Origin: Williamsia sp. 1138
GTDB taxonomy: Bacteria; Actinomycetota; Actinomycetes; Mycobacteriales; Mycobacteriaceae
Direction of reading: 5' to 3'
Length of the DNA: 64,000 bases
Assembly (NCBI RefSeq): GCF_002095435.2
Contig: NZ_MJEJ02000054.1
Location: 248,001-312,000, forward strand
A program made the translations under genes and the position numbers. The notes under the pieces are model-generated. The model was not told where the DNA came from, did no database searches, and worked only from the letters and a program-made list of their open reading frames with translations. Shown here one piece after another: positions 63,299 through 64,000 of this stretch (the stretch's first letter is position 1; every line of letters starts with the position of its first letter).

Positions 63299-64000
63299 TC
63301 ACGGCAGCAGTCGACGCAGGTACTCAGCGGTCTTGTCGTCGGCCGGATAGAAGCTCTCGACGCTGAGTTCGTCCACGGTCACATCCAGTGGCGTCCCGAA
63401 GGTGGTGACCGTGCTGAAGAACGACAACTCCTGATCATCCGCGCGGAGTCGCATGTACACGGCGACGTCGCCGGATATCACCGCGTCTTCTTCCTCTACT
63501 TCCGGCGCCGGGAATGCTTTCAGTTCGGCGAGCAGCGATGTCAGCGCGGGATCGCCGGTCACCCGGATCTGCCTGTCCAGGCGCTCGAACAGGTGCGTCC
63601 GCCATTGCCCGAGATTGATGATCCGGCCCCCGAGTCCACGCGGATCGAGACTGAACTTGAGGACGTTGAACGGCGCCGCGAGCAGATCCTCGGGAGCATC
63701 GTGGGTGAATGCCGCCACCGCCGCGTTGGCGTCCACCAGATTCCAGTGCCGATCGATCGCCAGCGCCGGAAACGGTTCGGTCGCCGTGAGGACCTGGCGT
63801 ATCGCGCTGCGCACCATGGTCATCCGTTCGCCGTCCAGTGGCGATTCGCCGTAGCTCGGCGCAAACCCTGCCGCCAGCAGTAGCTGATTGCGTTCACGCA
63901 GCGGCACGTCGAGGTGGTCGGCGAGCTTGAGCACCATCGTGCGACTCGGCGCCGACCGACCTGTCTCCAGGAAGCTGAGATGTCGGGCGGAGACGTCGGC
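63299..64000 (-). CDS. MmyB-like XRE-family regulator, 5' end outside window
   Basis: The visible 233 codons run to the window edge. The end of the XRE helix-turn-helix is seen as DVSARHLSFLETGRSAPSRTMVLKLA, then LRERNQLLLAAGFAPSY. A MmyB-like PAS ligand-binding domain runs through ALAIDRHWNLVDANAAVAAF and HLFERLDRQIRVTGDP. Family members regulate nearby short-chain dehydrogenases in many actinobacteria. About 35 N-terminal residues are missing from the window. Confidence 0.88.
   Translation of the reverse strand, partial: ADVSARHLSFLETGRSAPSRTMVLKLADHLDVPLRERNQLLLAAGFAPSYGESPLDGERMTMVRSAIRQVLTATEPFPALAIDRHWNLVDANAAVAAFTHDAPEDLLAAPFNVLKFSLDPRGLGGRIINLGQWRTHLFERLDRQIRVTGDPALTSLLAELKAFPAPEVEEEDAVISGDVAVYMRLRADDQELSFFSTVTTFGTPLDVTVDELSVESFYPADDKTAEYLRRLLP

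Overview
The window is high-GC actinobacterial DNA with dense genes on both strands. Several genes point to a mycolic-acid-containing member of the Mycobacteriales, most likely Gordonia or a close relative. These are an antigen-85-type mycolyltransferase (60779-61741), a SigK/RskA pair beside an MPT83-like fasciclin lipoprotein, Ku and a Pol-PE-Lig type LigD, an IdeR-type iron box and a KstR-type box. Placement below order level is inference. I saw no tRNA, rRNA, insertion sequence, prophage or CRISPR array; this is ordinary chromosome.

Layout. 1-9.7 kb: partial MDR reductase, an iron-siderophore module (SIP plus lipoprotein, divergent AraC regulator, IdeR-like box), a zinc alcohol dehydrogenase with a GXWXG protein, a lysE/lysG-like pair, an MFS exporter, and a ferritin-like protein behind a SigF-like promoter. 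9.8-15.8 kb: FMN glutamate-synthase-like protein and Baeyer-Villiger-type monooxygenase in tandem, then a four-module fused ECF transporter. 15.9-19.3 kb: divergent ku-ligD (end joining). 19.4-22.3 kb: phosphodiesterase, YdcF-like protein, a tandem 97-bp-period repeat, LURP-one protein. 22.3-28.3 kb: TetR/acyl-CoA dehydrogenase pair, then pntAA-pntAB-pntB-maoC. 28.4-32.4 kb: molybdopterin oxidoreductase-sigK-rskA operon divergent from the MPT83-like gene. 32.5-38.6 kb: GtrA, a KstR-boxed FAD dehydrogenase, LLM oxidoreductase, XRE-cupin regulator with AzlCD, GNAT, pirin. 38.8-42.4 kb: aquaporin Z and csoR-copZ-copA. 42.5-48.6 kb: assorted regulators and enzymes, including nadB and a TDT transporter. 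48.6-53.2 kb: metal ABC transporter (probably Mn) and a propionyl-CoA synthetase. 53.2-64 kb: two DHA2-type exporters, SDR, AlkC-like protein, thioesterase, mycolyltransferase, MDR reductase, DUF427 and a partial XRE regulator.

The strongest non-gene signals are: (i) a 51-bp palindrome present three times (803, 8402, 53161) plus related palindromes (3733, 21281/21378, 24834), mostly between convergent genes; (ii) two divergent promoters of identical architecture (CCATCC-N15-CCGAAYC) joining the sigK operon and the MPT83-like gene into one apparent regulon; (iii) well-formed operators for IdeR, KstR, CsoR and a probable MntR. I found no wholly new multi-gene system. The SigK/Mo-enzyme/MPT83 locus, the palindrome family, the fused ECF transporter without a conventional start codon, and a duplicated start region between two ABC genes are the items most worth checking.
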